DNA of 32,124 bases, taken from assembly GCA_947167045.1 (NCBI GenBank), contig CAMVGO010000027.1, positions 1 to 32,124 on the forward strand, written 5' to 3'. A model generated the notes under the pieces. It searched no databases and was not told where the DNA came from. It saw nothing but the letters and a program-made list of their open reading frames with translations. The translations under genes were made by a program, and so were the position numbers. Every line of letters begins with the position of its first letter. Position 1 is the stretch's first letter. Origin of the DNA: an uncultured Clostridia bacterium (GTDB taxonomy: Bacteria > Bacillota > Clostridia > Saccharofermentanales > Saccharofermentanaceae). Below, piece by piece: positions 1 through 7,879 of this stretch.

Positions 1-278
1 GCCCCGATTTCGATACCTTTGTTTTTCGCAAGATATCGTAAATGAAGATTTTTTCCCGAAAACGATATCTCGGCTCTTCGAAAGGTATCGTAAATGAAGA
101 ATTTTTCCCGAAAACGATATCTTGGCTCTTCGAAAGATATCGTAAATGAAGAATTTTTCCCGAAAACGATATCTCGACTCTTCGAAAGATATCGTAAATG
201 AAGATTTTTTCCCGAAAACGATATCTCGGCTCTCAGACAGATATCGTTTTTGAATACTTTTCCCCAAAAACGATATCT
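1..278. repeat. Array 1, part A: 52-bp-period palindromic units
   Basis: Five 40-bp units start at 31, 83, 135, 187 and 239, exactly 52 bp apart, each followed by a 12-bp spacer of the type CGGCTCTTCGAA. Each unit begins AGATATCG (AGGTATCG at 83) and ends CGATATCT, so its ends form an inverted repeat. The half-site CGATACCT at 11-18 is in phase as the right arm of a sixth unit cut by the window edge. Unit 5 (239-278) has 13-bp arms and its core is close to the reverse complement of the core used in the second array. No credible gene overlaps the array. The periodicity is seen directly; function is unknown. Confidence 0.93.
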
Positions 279-289
279 CAGAGCTGAAA

Positions 290-536
290 TTATCCAATTG
301 GGAAGTTTTTCGCCAGTCTTTGGGATAAAAATTGAGCGCGGAATTATCCCGCTGTGCCATTTTTCGAGACTTCGGGATAAATTTTGAGATTGAAATTATC
401 CCAATGATGAGATTTCTTGCAGTTTGGGATAAAATACGGGCCGGAAATTATCCCAAGTGAAGCATTTTTGAACTTTTGGGATAATTCCACCTTTGAAAAT
501 TATCCCGCGGAACCAATATTTCACGGTTTGGGATAA
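290..536. repeat. Array 1, part B: TTATCCC/GGGATAA units, same 52-bp step
   Basis: The array continues with a different inverted motif. TTATCC(C) occurs at 290, 344, 396, 448 and 500, and GGGATAA at 322, 374, 426, 478 and 530. Steps are 52 bp except the first TTATCC interval (54). TTATCCC starts within one base of where the next AGATATCG would have started, so the two motif families share one phase. Sequence between the motifs is only loosely conserved. Function unknown. Confidence 0.92.
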
Positions 537-559
537 TTTCGACATGTATGGCCGGGGTA

Positions 560-955
560 CTACTTCCTCTTGAACACCATCGTCATCTTGTCGCTGTCTT
601 CACCGACCTCATAGGTCATGGTGTTGCCCTTGACCGTGACTGTAGCGAAAGTATACCCGCCGCTCGGCAGGTTGAACTCATATTGGCCGCCGCCCAGGTC
701 TTTGAGCTCGAGATCTATGACGATCGGCTGTTTCGCGTAAGTGGTATTCAGCGTATAAACAACACTGTTGCCGGTGATCTCATACTGTTCGGCAACGCCG
801 ACATCGCTCAGTTCATCCCCGGACATGCTCACACCGGCAGCATCGATCTCCTTGGTCAGGACCCATGTTCCTTCAATGCCCTCCTTGCCGCATCCCGCGA
901 GCACGAAAAGGCCCAGCATCAGTATCGCAATAAATGAAGTGACTCTCTTAAACAT
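560..955 (-). CDS. Small lipoprotein, lipocalin-like
   Basis: A 131-residue secreted lipoprotein with a Lys/Arg-containing N-terminus, a hydrophobic stretch and a lipobox LAGC with the lipidated Cys at residue 22. Right after the Cys comes the motif GIEGTWVLTKEID, followed by alternating beta-type strands and an ending KMTMVFKRK. This looks like the small lipocalin-like lipoproteins (W-x(n)-strand pattern) found in many Clostridia; that family call is an inference. The start is fixed by AGAGGGG about 8 bases upstream of ATG. It is transcribed away from the 43-bp repeats and towards the first 52-bp array. No ligand or partner can be named. Confidence 0.8.
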   Translation of the reverse strand: MFKRVTSFIAILMLGLFVLAGCGKEGIEGTWVLTKEIDAAGVSMSGDELSDVGVAEQYEITGNSVVYTLNTTYAKQPIVIDLELKDLGGGQYEFNLPSGGYTFATVTVKGNTMTYEVGEDSDKMTMVFKRK

Positions 956-971
956 CCGTAAATCCCCTCTT

Positions 972-1147
972 TGAATGATTTTAACCCGTTCTTGGCAATC
1001 CTCAGCCAGCGGCGAATGACATTATAACCCAGTCAAGGCAATCCTCAGCCGGCGGTGAATGACATTATAACCCGGTCTTGGCAATCCTCAGCCGGCGTCG
1101 AGTGCCCATATAACCCCGGCCGGCTGACAGACGAGTGACATTATACC
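972..1147. repeat. 43-bp tandem repeat, about 4 copies
   Basis: Copies start with GGCAATCCTCAGCC at 994, 1037 and 1080, with 43-bp steps. A partial copy lies before (972-993) and a degraded one after (1122-1147, ending GTGACATTATACCTCAG). The repeat fills the whole gap between the two lipoprotein genes, and its last copy runs up to the stop codon of the upstream hydrolase. It contains GCCGGC palindromes but no clear full-length dyad. Function unknown. Confidence 0.9.
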
Positions 1148-2062
1148 TCAGTTTCCGGCTCTTTCATCCCACTTCTTCATGACGCTGACCGAGCGCGAGA
1201 CCACCTTGTAGCTGGCATCGCCGTCCATCCTGTGATTCGCGCCCTCGATCACGACGACCTCGCAGTCGGGAAAAGCTTCCACCGCCTCGTCGAAGCAGTG
1301 CGGGTCCTCGCCGAAGCTCCCGGCCGTGCCCGTGATGATGACCACCGGGATGTTGCACTTGGTTATCAGGGGATAGATCTCCGTCGTGATGGTCTGTTCG
1401 TACTCGAAATCCATGAACTGGGCGGCGTAAAAGCTCGGATCGACCAGGATCAGACCCTTTACCTCGTCCTGACGCATCGTTCCGGCGAAAGACGTGACCA
1501 GGCCGCCCATGCTGTGCCCGTAGAGATAGATGTTCGAGAGGTCGACTTCCGGGAAGAATCTCATCGAATCCATGACGGCGTAGAGGTCTAAGACCTGCTC
1601 GTAGATGAAGTCGCCGAGCCACTCGGGATCGTCGTAGGACGGCGGAGGCGCGCCGTTCTGGCACTCAAACTCGATCACGGCATAACCCATGTCGCTGTAA
1701 TCGCTTGCCTTTCCCGAATACCTTCCGAGCCTTGCGTACAGGCCGCTCGAAATGATTATGGTCTTGAAAGGTCCCTCGCCTTCCGGGACCGTGATCTTGC
1801 CGTAGAACGGGTTTCCGTCGCGGTAGAACGTCACGGGGCGGGTCCTGCCTTCAGCCTCGCTGACCTGAGGCTTATATACTTTATACTTGAATTGAGGGAA
1901 TTCTTCCCTTATCTCTTCTTCTATGGTGGTCTCGACAGTCGTTTCAGTCTCTATCTTGGCACGGTAGCCCGCCGGTGTTTTCCGCATGTCGCTGCACGAG
2001 GTAAGAAGAGCCGCCGCAAGGACGGTTGTAATGGCGATCTTGAATTTCGAGTTTTTGTTCAA
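1148..2062 (-). CDS. Lipoprotein alpha/beta hydrolase
   Basis: A 304-residue membrane-anchored enzyme of the alpha/beta-hydrolase fold. Residues 1-23 are a lipoprotein signal ending LLTSC (Cys23). A Thr/Glu-rich linker (about 35-55) follows, then a beta-rich segment leading into the catalytic domain. The nucleophile elbow is GHSMGG (Ser184), the acid is probably in GTAGSFGEDPH (about 245-255), and the catalytic His is in GANHRMDG (His277). This layout suits a secreted dienelactone-hydrolase or acyl-esterase type; the substrate is unknown. The start is a TTG without a strong Shine-Dalgarno sequence. It is chosen because the well-formed signal peptide begins there and no ATG lies upstream before the in-frame stop. 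Confidence 0.85.
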   Translation of the reverse strand: MNKNSKFKIAITTVLAAALLTSCSDMRKTPAGYRAKIETETTVETTIEEEIREEFPQFKYKVYKPQVSEAEGRTRPVTFYRDGNPFYGKITVPEGEGPFKTIIISSGLYARLGRYSGKASDYSDMGYAVIEFECQNGAPPPSYDDPEWLGDFIYEQVLDLYAVMDSMRFFPEVDLSNIYLYGHSMGGLVTSFAGTMRQDEVKGLILVDPSFYAAQFMDFEYEQTITTEIYPLITKCNIPVVIITGTAGSFGEDPHCFDEAVEAFPDCEVVVIEGANHRMDGDASYKVVSRSVSVMKKWDERAGN

Positions 2063-2113
2063 AGCTTTGTACCGGTAACCTGTCCTCAGGATCTTTGCGG
2101 ATGCGCACGGTGG

Positions 2114-2212
2114 AACGCATCGGTTTTTCGAGCAATGAGCGTGATGGGCTCATCAGTTTTTCGGGCAATGCGCGTGATGGGCTCATCAGTTTTTCGGGCA
2201 ATGCGTCGTCCG
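2114..2212. repeat. 33-bp tandem repeat, about 2.7 copies
   Basis: Copies of GCGTGATGGGCTCATCAG followed by TTTTTCGGGCAAT start at 2139 and 2172, preceded by a partial copy from about 2114. They lie in the upstream region of the hydrolase gene. Because 33 is a multiple of three, open frames run through on both strands. No ribosome binding site or protein family supports them, so I treat the block as non-coding. Confidence 0.8.
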
Positions 2213-2319
2213 CATCTGCCATTCAGTTTGCTTCTTTTTATGGCTCAGGTCAACAACTCCGAACGGGAAAGCCTGCCGCAAAGCACAACATCAGCTTCAA
2301 ATCCAAAACTTTTTTCAGT

Positions 2320-2353
2320 TTAAGCAACACACCCCGCCCGGAGTGTTGCTTAA
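2320..2353. other. Strong inverted repeat, 11-bp arms
   Basis: TTAAGCAACAC (2320-2330) pairs with GTGTTGCTTAA (2343-2353) across a 12-base loop. There is no T-run directly after it on either strand, so it is not a standard terminator. It lies between the divergent genes at 2062 and 2454, just upstream of the likely promoter of the latter, and could be an operator or an RNA structure. Confidence 0.6.
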
Positions 2354-2379
2354 GCGTCAGAAAGCCCCGTGATTACTGA

Positions 2380-2408
2380 TTGTTGGTGCCCCTTGCGCTT
2401 GCCATAAT
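2380..2408 (+). promoter_or_regulatory. Promoter of the 156-residue lipoprotein gene
   Basis: TTGTTG (2380-2385), a 17-base spacer and CATAAT (2403-2408) form a reasonable sigma-A promoter 46 bases ahead of the ATG. Confidence 0.5.
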
Positions 2409-2453
2409 GGAGCCATCAAACAAAACAACACGCCAATTCAGGAGGGCAAAAAA

Positions 2454-2924
2454 ATGAAGAAGACAATCGCAACAGCTACAGCAACAGCAATCGTAACAGC
2501 AGTAATCACAATCGCATGCTTCGCAGGATGTGCAAAGAAGGAAACAACCAAATCGACAGCAACAGCTTATCTCCATCAGGACGAAACAGTCTCAGTAGCA
2601 ACAGTAGATCTCTCAGACGGCTATTCCGTTGAATTCACCAGAGGCGCCATCTACCTCTACGACAAGGAAGTTGAAGAAAACACCGAAGCAGTCGCGATCG
2701 GCATGGTTCTCGAGCAGGAAGCATACGACGATTACCTCAAGGCAGCACAGGCATCAGCAAACAAGAAGGAGATCTCCGGCGGCATCATCTATGAGTCAGA
2801 CAGCGGCCTGATGTTCGTACGCACCGCAAACGATTCCGTTAACTTCTGCCTCTTCGCCGAAAACGCCACACAGGCACAGCTGGAAAAGTACGCCGCAAGA
2901 TTCGAACTGGCACCCGAGATCTGA
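2454..2924 (+). CDS. Hypothetical lipoprotein
   Basis: A 156-residue lipoprotein with an unusual Ala/Thr-rich signal (many ACA and GCA codons) ending FAGC at Cys26. The mature part begins with a Lys/Thr-rich linker and a predicted mix of beta strands and helices (QASANKKEIS, then GGIIYESDSGLMFVRT) and ends in a helix. I recognise no family. An AGGAGGG ribosome binding site lies 7 bases before the ATG, a promoter at 2380-2408 and a terminator at 2991-3023, so it is a monocistronic unit. The paucity of charged residues in the signal and the strong A-ending codon bias there are notable but within normal range. Confidence 0.8.
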   Translation: MKKTIATATATAIVTAVITIACFAGCAKKETTKSTATAYLHQDETVSVATVDLSDGYSVEFTRGAIYLYDKEVEENTEAVAIGMVLEQEAYDDYLKAAQASANKKEISGGIIYESDSGLMFVRTANDSVNFCLFAENATQAQLEKYAARFELAPEI

Positions 2925-2990
2925 TAAGACACGGATGTTAACCCTTAAATAACACATTATCCCCCATTAACTGTTCCCCATATCTTCCGG

Positions 2991-3023
2991 AAGGCTGTCT
3001 CGAAAACAAAGAGGCAGCCTTTT
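2991..3023. terminator. Hairpin terminator between convergent genes
   Basis: AAGGCTGTCTC pairs with GAGGCAGCCTT (one G-T pair) around a short A-rich loop and is followed by TTTGG. It ends the plus-strand lipoprotein gene and may also serve the minus-strand ZIP operon that stops at 3103. Confidence 0.75.
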
Positions 3024-3102
3024 GGTATTTACGCGTGTTCTGTGTTTTCCAGCCGCGCGGAATTCAAATAGCGGAAAACAAATAGCCGGATGCAAAAAGC
3101 GG

Positions 3103-3885
3103 TCACCCCAACGCCACGTCGAGCGCCATCATGAGGCTGAATCCGATCGCAAAAGATACAACGCCGATATTGGAATGCTTACCCTGGCTCATCTCGGGTA
3201 TAAGTTCCTCGACGACGACATAGAGCATCGCGCCCGCCGCAAATGAGAGAAGATAAGGCATCGCGGGAACCACGAAACCGGCAATGAGCACCGTGAGTCC
3301 TCCGAAAACCGGTTCGACGGCGCCTGACAGGACGCCCAGTACAAAGGATTTCGGCTTGCTCTTGCCCTCCGAGAACAGCGGCATCGAGATTATCGCGCCT
3401 TCGGGGAAATTCTGGATTGCGATTCCGAGCGCAAGGGCCAGCGCCGCGCCCGCGGTTATGTTTGCCGAGCCGTTCATGAGGCCAGCATAGACAACGCCGA
3501 CAGCCATTCCCTCAGGTATGTTATGGAGCGTTACCGCCAAAACGAGCATTACGGTGCGTGTCAGTTTGCTTTTCGGACCCTCTGTCTGGTTGATCCCGGC
3601 ATGAAGGTGCGGGATGATGTGGTCCAGTAAGAGCAGGAACAGGATGCCAAGCCAGAATCCGATAAACGCGGGAAGAAACGCAAAGCGACCCTTGTCCGAG
3701 GACTGCTCGATGGCGGGAACGATGAGGCTCCAGATGGATGCCGCGACCATGACGCCGGCTGCAAATCCTGTCAGGGCGCGTTTGATTCCGTCCTTCAGAT
3801 CGTTCTTGAGGAAGAATACGCACGCGGAACCTGCCGCAGTGCCGATAAAGGGTATCAGAAGACCCGTAATTACTGTCTTTAACAT
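3103..3885 (-). CDS. ZIP-family metal transporter
   Basis: A 260-residue polytopic membrane protein of the ZIP (ZupT/GufA-like) family, which moves Zn, Fe or Mn into the cytoplasm. About eight membrane segments are evident. The family's binuclear site motifs are present: HNIPEG at 121-126 in TM4 and QNFPEG at 158-163 in TM5, with EELIPE further on. A short His segment (PHLHAG, 92-97) lies in the loop after TM3. It starts 2 bases after the stop of the ATPase gene upstream and so shares its promoter and the metal box at 4666-4681. Metal specificity cannot be read from sequence; the regulon context favours iron or manganese over zinc. Confidence 0.9.
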   Translation of the reverse strand: MLKTVITGLLIPFIGTAAGSACVFFLKNDLKDGIKRALTGFAAGVMVAASIWSLIVPAIEQSSDKGRFAFLPAFIGFWLGILFLLLLDHIIPHLHAGINQTEGPKSKLTRTVMLVLAVTLHNIPEGMAVGVVYAGLMNGSANITAGAALALALGIAIQNFPEGAIISMPLFSEGKSKPKSFVLGVLSGAVEPVFGGLTVLIAGFVVPAMPYLLSFAAGAMLYVVVEELIPEMSQGKHSNIGVVSFAIGFSLMMALDVALG

Positions 3886-3887
3886 TG

Positions 3888-4619
3888 TTAAACCCTCTTA
3901 AGATAGCCGAGTTTGCCGTTTTCGATGCACAATACATAGTCACAGCAAAGATCGATGAGTTCGGGATCATGAGTTGCCACAAGTACAGTATTACCCGACC
4001 GGGAAAGGGTTTTCAAGAGCCCGCCGACCTTTTCCATGTGCGAGAAATCAAGTCCGGACGTCGGCTCGTCGAAAAGCATGAGCTTCGCGTCGGCAGCGAT
4101 CGCCGAAGCTATGGCCACCCTCTGTTTCTGTCCGCCGGACAGGGCCATCGGATGCTTTTCCCTGAACTCAAGGATGCCGAGATCTTCCAGGATCCGGCTG
4201 CAGCGGTCCTTATCCTCTTCTTTCATGGACAGCATGACTTCCGACTCGACGCTGTCGGTGAACAGCTGGTGGTTCACGTCCTGCATGACCATATAGCTGA
4301 GCTTCAGGCGCTCTTTGCCTTTATAGGTCTTCCCGTCTGCCTCGATCGTACCTTTGCAGTCTTTCTCCAGGCCGCATACGCACTTCAGGAACGTGGATTT
4401 GCCTGTGCCGTTCTTCCCTATTACGCCAATAACGGCTCCCTTAGGAAGTACAAGGCGCGGAATGTTGAGGCACAGGTTAGGATCGTTTTCGGAAAAACTC
4501 TTCTTCCAGAAAAGATACGGGTTCCTGTGATATGCGAAAAAGAAATCCTTCAGGACAATGCCGTCTTCCGATTCGGGAAGTGCATCGACCCTGTCACAAC
4601 CGTCCGCACAATCTTCCAT
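3888..4619 (-). CDS. ECF-type ABC transporter ATPase, stand-alone
   Basis: A 243-residue ATP-binding cassette subunit. It has Walker A GKNGTGKST (68-76), Q-loop QDVNHQLF (113-120), signature LSGGQKQR (160-167), Walker B LMLFDEPTSGLD (180-191) and a switch His in ATHDPEL. The Q-loop segment QDVNHQLFTDSV is typical of the second half of energy-coupling-factor ATPases. No EcfT, S component or other permease is nearby; the only partner is the ZIP gene 2 bases downstream. The start ATG has only a weak GGTGA upstream. The frame continues upstream as a Cys-rich stretch without a start codon until a stop inside the metal box, and the N-terminus itself holds Cys4 and Cys8. It may be a remnant half of a double-ATPase protein. 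Confidence 0.85.
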   Translation of the reverse strand: MEDCADGCDRVDALPESEDGIVLKDFFFAYHRNPYLFWKKSFSENDPNLCLNIPRLVLPKGAVIGVIGKNGTGKSTFLKCVCGLEKDCKGTIEADGKTYKGKERLKLSYMVMQDVNHQLFTDSVESEVMLSMKEEDKDRCSRILEDLGILEFREKHPMALSGGQKQRVAIASAIAADAKLMLFDEPTSGLDFSHMEKVGGLLKTLSRSGNTVLVATHDPELIDLCCDYVLCIENGKLGYLKRV

Positions 4620-4665
4620 TCCGCAGTCACCGCCGCACGAATATGAATGAGTTCTATTTAATTTG

Positions 4666-4681
4666 GTTAGCCGTCGCTAAC
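4666..4681. promoter_or_regulatory. Metal box 1 (ATPase-ZIP operon)
   Basis: GTTAGC-CGTC-GCTAAC, a perfect 6-bp-arm dyad. It overlaps the last bases of the -10 element and the start point of the operon's promoter, as expected for a repressor site. Confidence 0.85.
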
Positions 4682-4708
4682 ATTATCATCATAAACAGTT
4701 GTTGTCAA
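4680..4708 (-). promoter_or_regulatory. Promoter of ATPase-ZIP operon
   Basis: On the minus strand, TTGACA (4703-4708), 17 bases, then TAATGT (4680-4685), directly abutting the metal box. Confidence 0.75.
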
Positions 4709-4730
4709 TCCTTGTTTTTCGAAACAGTAA

Positions 4731-4760
4731 CGGAGCTGCCCCTATACAGAGACAGCTCCG
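4731..4760 (-). terminator. Hairpin after flavodoxin
   Basis: CGGAGCTG/CAGCTCCG stem of 8 bp with a 14-base loop, 40 bases past the flavodoxin stop. The following minus-strand sequence (TTACTGTTTCG) is only moderately T-rich, so termination efficiency is uncertain. Confidence 0.6.
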
Positions 4761-4800
4761 ATGCTAAAAAGGAGTTTTATGACATAATGATTATGTTTTC

Positions 4801-5223
4801 TTATACCAAAGCTGCTCCGAGTGCTTTGCATTCTGCAACAGCGCTGTCGTCAGGCTCGTTATTTGCCATAACCGATCCCGTTGCCAGAACGGCACCTGCT
4901 GCCTTGCATCTGTCTTCCCAGTCTCTCATCCACTGGCCGTCACCCCAGCCATACGAGCCGAAGAGCGCGATCTTCTTATCCTTAAGGGATGACTCGACAG
5001 AAGTGAACATGGGATCGAATTCCGATTCCTCGAGAACCTCGGCACCCATTGCCGGACATCCGAATGCGATGGCATCGAATTCAGCAACCTTTGCTGCGTC
5101 GAATTCAGCGGAAGTCAGCAATACTGCTTCCGCACCTGCGGACTTGATACCCTCCTCTACGGCCTTTGCCATAGATTCAGTGTTTCCCGTACCGCTCCAA
5201 TATACAACAGCTACTTTACTCAT
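4801..5223 (-). CDS. Flavodoxin
   Basis: A 140-residue short-chain flavodoxin, a soluble FMN electron carrier that replaces ferredoxin when iron is scarce. The phosphate loop SGTGNTESMA is at residues 10-19. The first FMN-stacking loop contains CPAMGAEVLEE, and the second contains FGSYGWGDGQWM with its aromatic residues. Length and motifs match clostridial flavodoxins. It is the second gene after the DUF3793 gene (32-base gap), so it falls under the metal box at 5814-5829, which fits iron-starvation induction. Confidence 0.95.
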   Translation of the reverse strand: MSKVAVVYWSGTGNTESMAKAVEEGIKSAGAEAVLLTSAEFDAAKVAEFDAIAFGCPAMGAEVLEESEFDPMFTSVESSLKDKKIALFGSYGWGDGQWMRDWEDRCKAAGAVLATGSVMANNEPDDSAVAECKALGAALV

Positions 5224-5255
5224 ATAAAAACCTCACAATATTTTATTAACAGCGC

Positions 5256-5798
5256 TCAGACAACGAGTTGCTCGAGCGTTCTGCCCTCTTCCAGCATGCG
5301 GCTGTATTCTTCTGTGCACTTCCTGTACCTGATGAATTTCCGCCTCGCATTATCGGCATCCGAATAGACTTTCCAGTAACCGACAGCACAATACCCCTCA
5401 TTCGGATTGTTGATGAAGCCGTCGACATCCGTAGGGGGGTATCCCAGAAAGAGTCCGATCTCGTGAGGAAATGCAGGAGATGTATTGAGCCTCCTCACGA
5501 GATCAACGACACACTTGTCAGAGTTACTGACGGGATAACCGAACCTTTTGAGGATACTGACTGCTTTCGGGTCCTTAAGATCCCTGTCGAGCATTTCGGG
5601 TCTGTAGAGGTAGATCAGAGCATGAGTGTCACAGACCTTCAGAGGAATAATGCGGATGCCTTTTTTACGCATGGACCTGTTAAAAGCAGTTATGTCCTGT
5701 CTGTAATCGTCAGACGAAAAATGCAGAGTAAACAGACTTCCGGTCTTTATGCCGGCCAAGGTAGGTGCGCAAAATCTTACGATCTGGTCTTCTGACAT
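5256..5798 (-). CDS. DUF3793 family protein
   Basis: A soluble protein of 180 residues. The N-terminal CAPTLAGIKTGSLF, the central KRFGYPV, the segment FPHEIGLFLGYPPTDVDGF and the C-terminal YWKVYSDADNARRKFIRYRKCT are the hallmarks of DUF3793, whose biochemical role is unknown. The start is taken at ATG 5798 because GAAAGGAG lies 8 bases upstream; an open frame extends to 5837 but runs back into the metal box. It is the first gene of an operon with flavodoxin. A role in redox or iron-limitation physiology is an inference from that pairing and from the shared box. Confidence 0.85.
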   Translation of the reverse strand: MSEDQIVRFCAPTLAGIKTGSLFTLHFSSDDYRQDITAFNRSMRKKGIRIIPLKVCDTHALIYLYRPEMLDRDLKDPKAVSILKRFGYPVSNSDKCVVDLVRRLNTSPAFPHEIGLFLGYPPTDVDGFINNPNEGYCAVGYWKVYSDADNARRKFIRYRKCTEEYSRMLEEGRTLEQLVV

Positions 5799-5813
5799 TT
5801 TCGTCTCCTTTCG

Positions 5814-5829
5814 GTTAGCCGTTGCTAAC
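5814..5829. promoter_or_regulatory. Metal box 2 (DUF3793-flavodoxin operon)
   Basis: GTTAGC-CGTT-GCTAAC with perfect 6-bp arms. It begins inside the -10 region of the minus-strand promoter and covers the start point. Confidence 0.85.
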
Positions 5830-5856
5830 TGTAACATGATACAGGCTTATTGTCAA
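5828..5856 (-). promoter_or_regulatory. Promoter of DUF3793-flavodoxin operon
   Basis: Minus-strand TTGACA (5851-5856), 17-base spacer, TACAGT (5828-5833). The -10 shares two bases with metal box 2. Confidence 0.75.
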
Positions 5857-5896
5857 TCGCTCAAAAAGCCTGTTTTTCATAGGGTTATTCATTTGA

Positions 5897-5926
5897 TTGA
5901 CAACCGGCTCAAGCGTGTGTTATAGT
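5897..5926 (+). promoter_or_regulatory. Enolase promoter
   Basis: TTGACA (5897-5902), 18-base spacer, TATAGT (5921-5926). The predicted start point falls at the left edge of metal box 3. Confidence 0.75.
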
Positions 5927-5933
5927 TTCTGCG

Positions 5934-5949
5934 GTTAGTGGTGGCTAAC
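5934..5949. promoter_or_regulatory. Metal box 3 (enolase)
   Basis: GTTAGT-GGTG-GCTAAC, with one mismatch in the dyad. It sits immediately downstream of the enolase -10 element, in the same position as in the neighbouring metal-controlled promoters. Confidence 0.75.
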
Positions 5950-6011
5950 CGCGAATAAATCATGGACCCGCCGGATCAATCTCCTATTCATTCATGTCCG
6001 GCGGGATATGA

Positions 6012-7337
<1,326 letters not shown>

Positions 7338-7365
7338 TCCTCCTTAACACGCGACTTTATAGATG

Positions 7366-7403
7366 AAGAACCCGGCTCTTTTCACGTTGAGGGCCGGGTT
7401 CTT
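7366..7403 (+). terminator. Enolase terminator
   Basis: AAGAACCCGGC pairs perfectly with GCCGGGTTCTT over 11 bp. The stem's own TTCTTTAAT tail provides the U-rich end. Confidence 0.85.
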
Positions 7404-7432
7404 TAATGGTCAATACTTAAAATGAAATGCGG

Positions 7433-7801
7433 TTACTTTCCGCCGTACTCTTTTCTGTGTTTCTTTAAGGCCTTGAAAGTCTTGTCACTAATTACATGTT
7501 CGATGCGGCATGCGTCTTCTTCTGCAGTCTTCATGTCGACACCCAGTTCCATCAGAAGTTCGCTGATGACAACGTGTCTCTCATAGATCTTCTTTGCGAT
7601 CTTCAAGCCTTCTGCAGTAAGTGTGATATATCCCTGCTCATTGATAACGATATACTCACCGTTCTTAAGGATTCCCATTGCACGGCTTACGCTCGGCTTG
7701 GAAACATTCAGATGCTTTGCAACATCCAAAGAACGGACGGGTGCCCCCTTCTTGGAAAGTACGAGAATAGTCTCAAGATACATTTCACCTGATTCCTGCA
7801 T
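7433..7801 (-). CDS. DtxR-family metal regulator (paralogue 1)
   Basis: A 122-residue repressor with an N-terminal winged helix-turn-helix (VAKHLNVSKPSVSRAMGIL at about 28-45) and a dimerisation/metal domain, without the SH3-like third domain. Metal ligands resemble the iron-sensing DtxR type rather than MntR. Met7 stands in EMYLE, where MntR has Asp, and Cys98, Glu101 and His102 lie in DACRIEH. His76 in ERHVV matches the ancillary-site His. AGGAGG lies 9 bases before ATG. Its promoter lacks the 16-bp box but has a wider dyad at 7821-7847. It is a candidate for the regulator of the whole regulon. Confidence 0.9.
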   Translation of the reverse strand: MQESGEMYLETILVLSKKGAPVRSLDVAKHLNVSKPSVSRAMGILKNGEYIVINEQGYITLTAEGLKIAKKIYERHVVISELLMELGVDMKTAEEDACRIEHVISDKTFKALKKHRKEYGGK

Positions 7802-7820
7802 AGCGAAAACCTCCTCAAAT

Positions 7821-7847
7821 GATTAGAACGATTTTACCATACTAATC
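7821..7847. promoter_or_regulatory. Wide dyad upstream of DtxR paralogue 1
   Basis: GATTAG and CTAATC are separated by 15 bases that contain the likely minus-strand -10 (TAAAAT or TATGGT). It keeps the TTAG/CTAA half-sites of the metal box but with a different spacing, so it may be a variant or autoregulatory site. Confidence 0.35.
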
Positions 7848-7879
7848 CGACGAAGGCGAAATTATCCTTAAGACAGGTA

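Noticed and set aside
1..540. CRISPR array in the repeat region
   Set aside because: The step is 52 bp with partly conserved interiors and only 12-bp gaps, and neighbouring gaps are similar to each other rather than unique. There are no cas genes, and the motif family changes inside the array.
2320..2353. Rho-independent terminator at the 11-bp inverted repeat
   Set aside because: No T-run follows on either strand, and it lies upstream of both divergent genes rather than behind one.
1944..2379. Open frames through the 33-bp repeat on both strands
   Set aside because: They exist because 33 is divisible by three. No ribosome binding sites, and the minus-strand one runs into the hydrolase gene out of frame.
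3885..4646. 253-codon plus-strand frame opposite the ECF-like ATPase
   Set aside because: The minus-strand ATPase has all cassette motifs in order; the plus-strand translation shows none.
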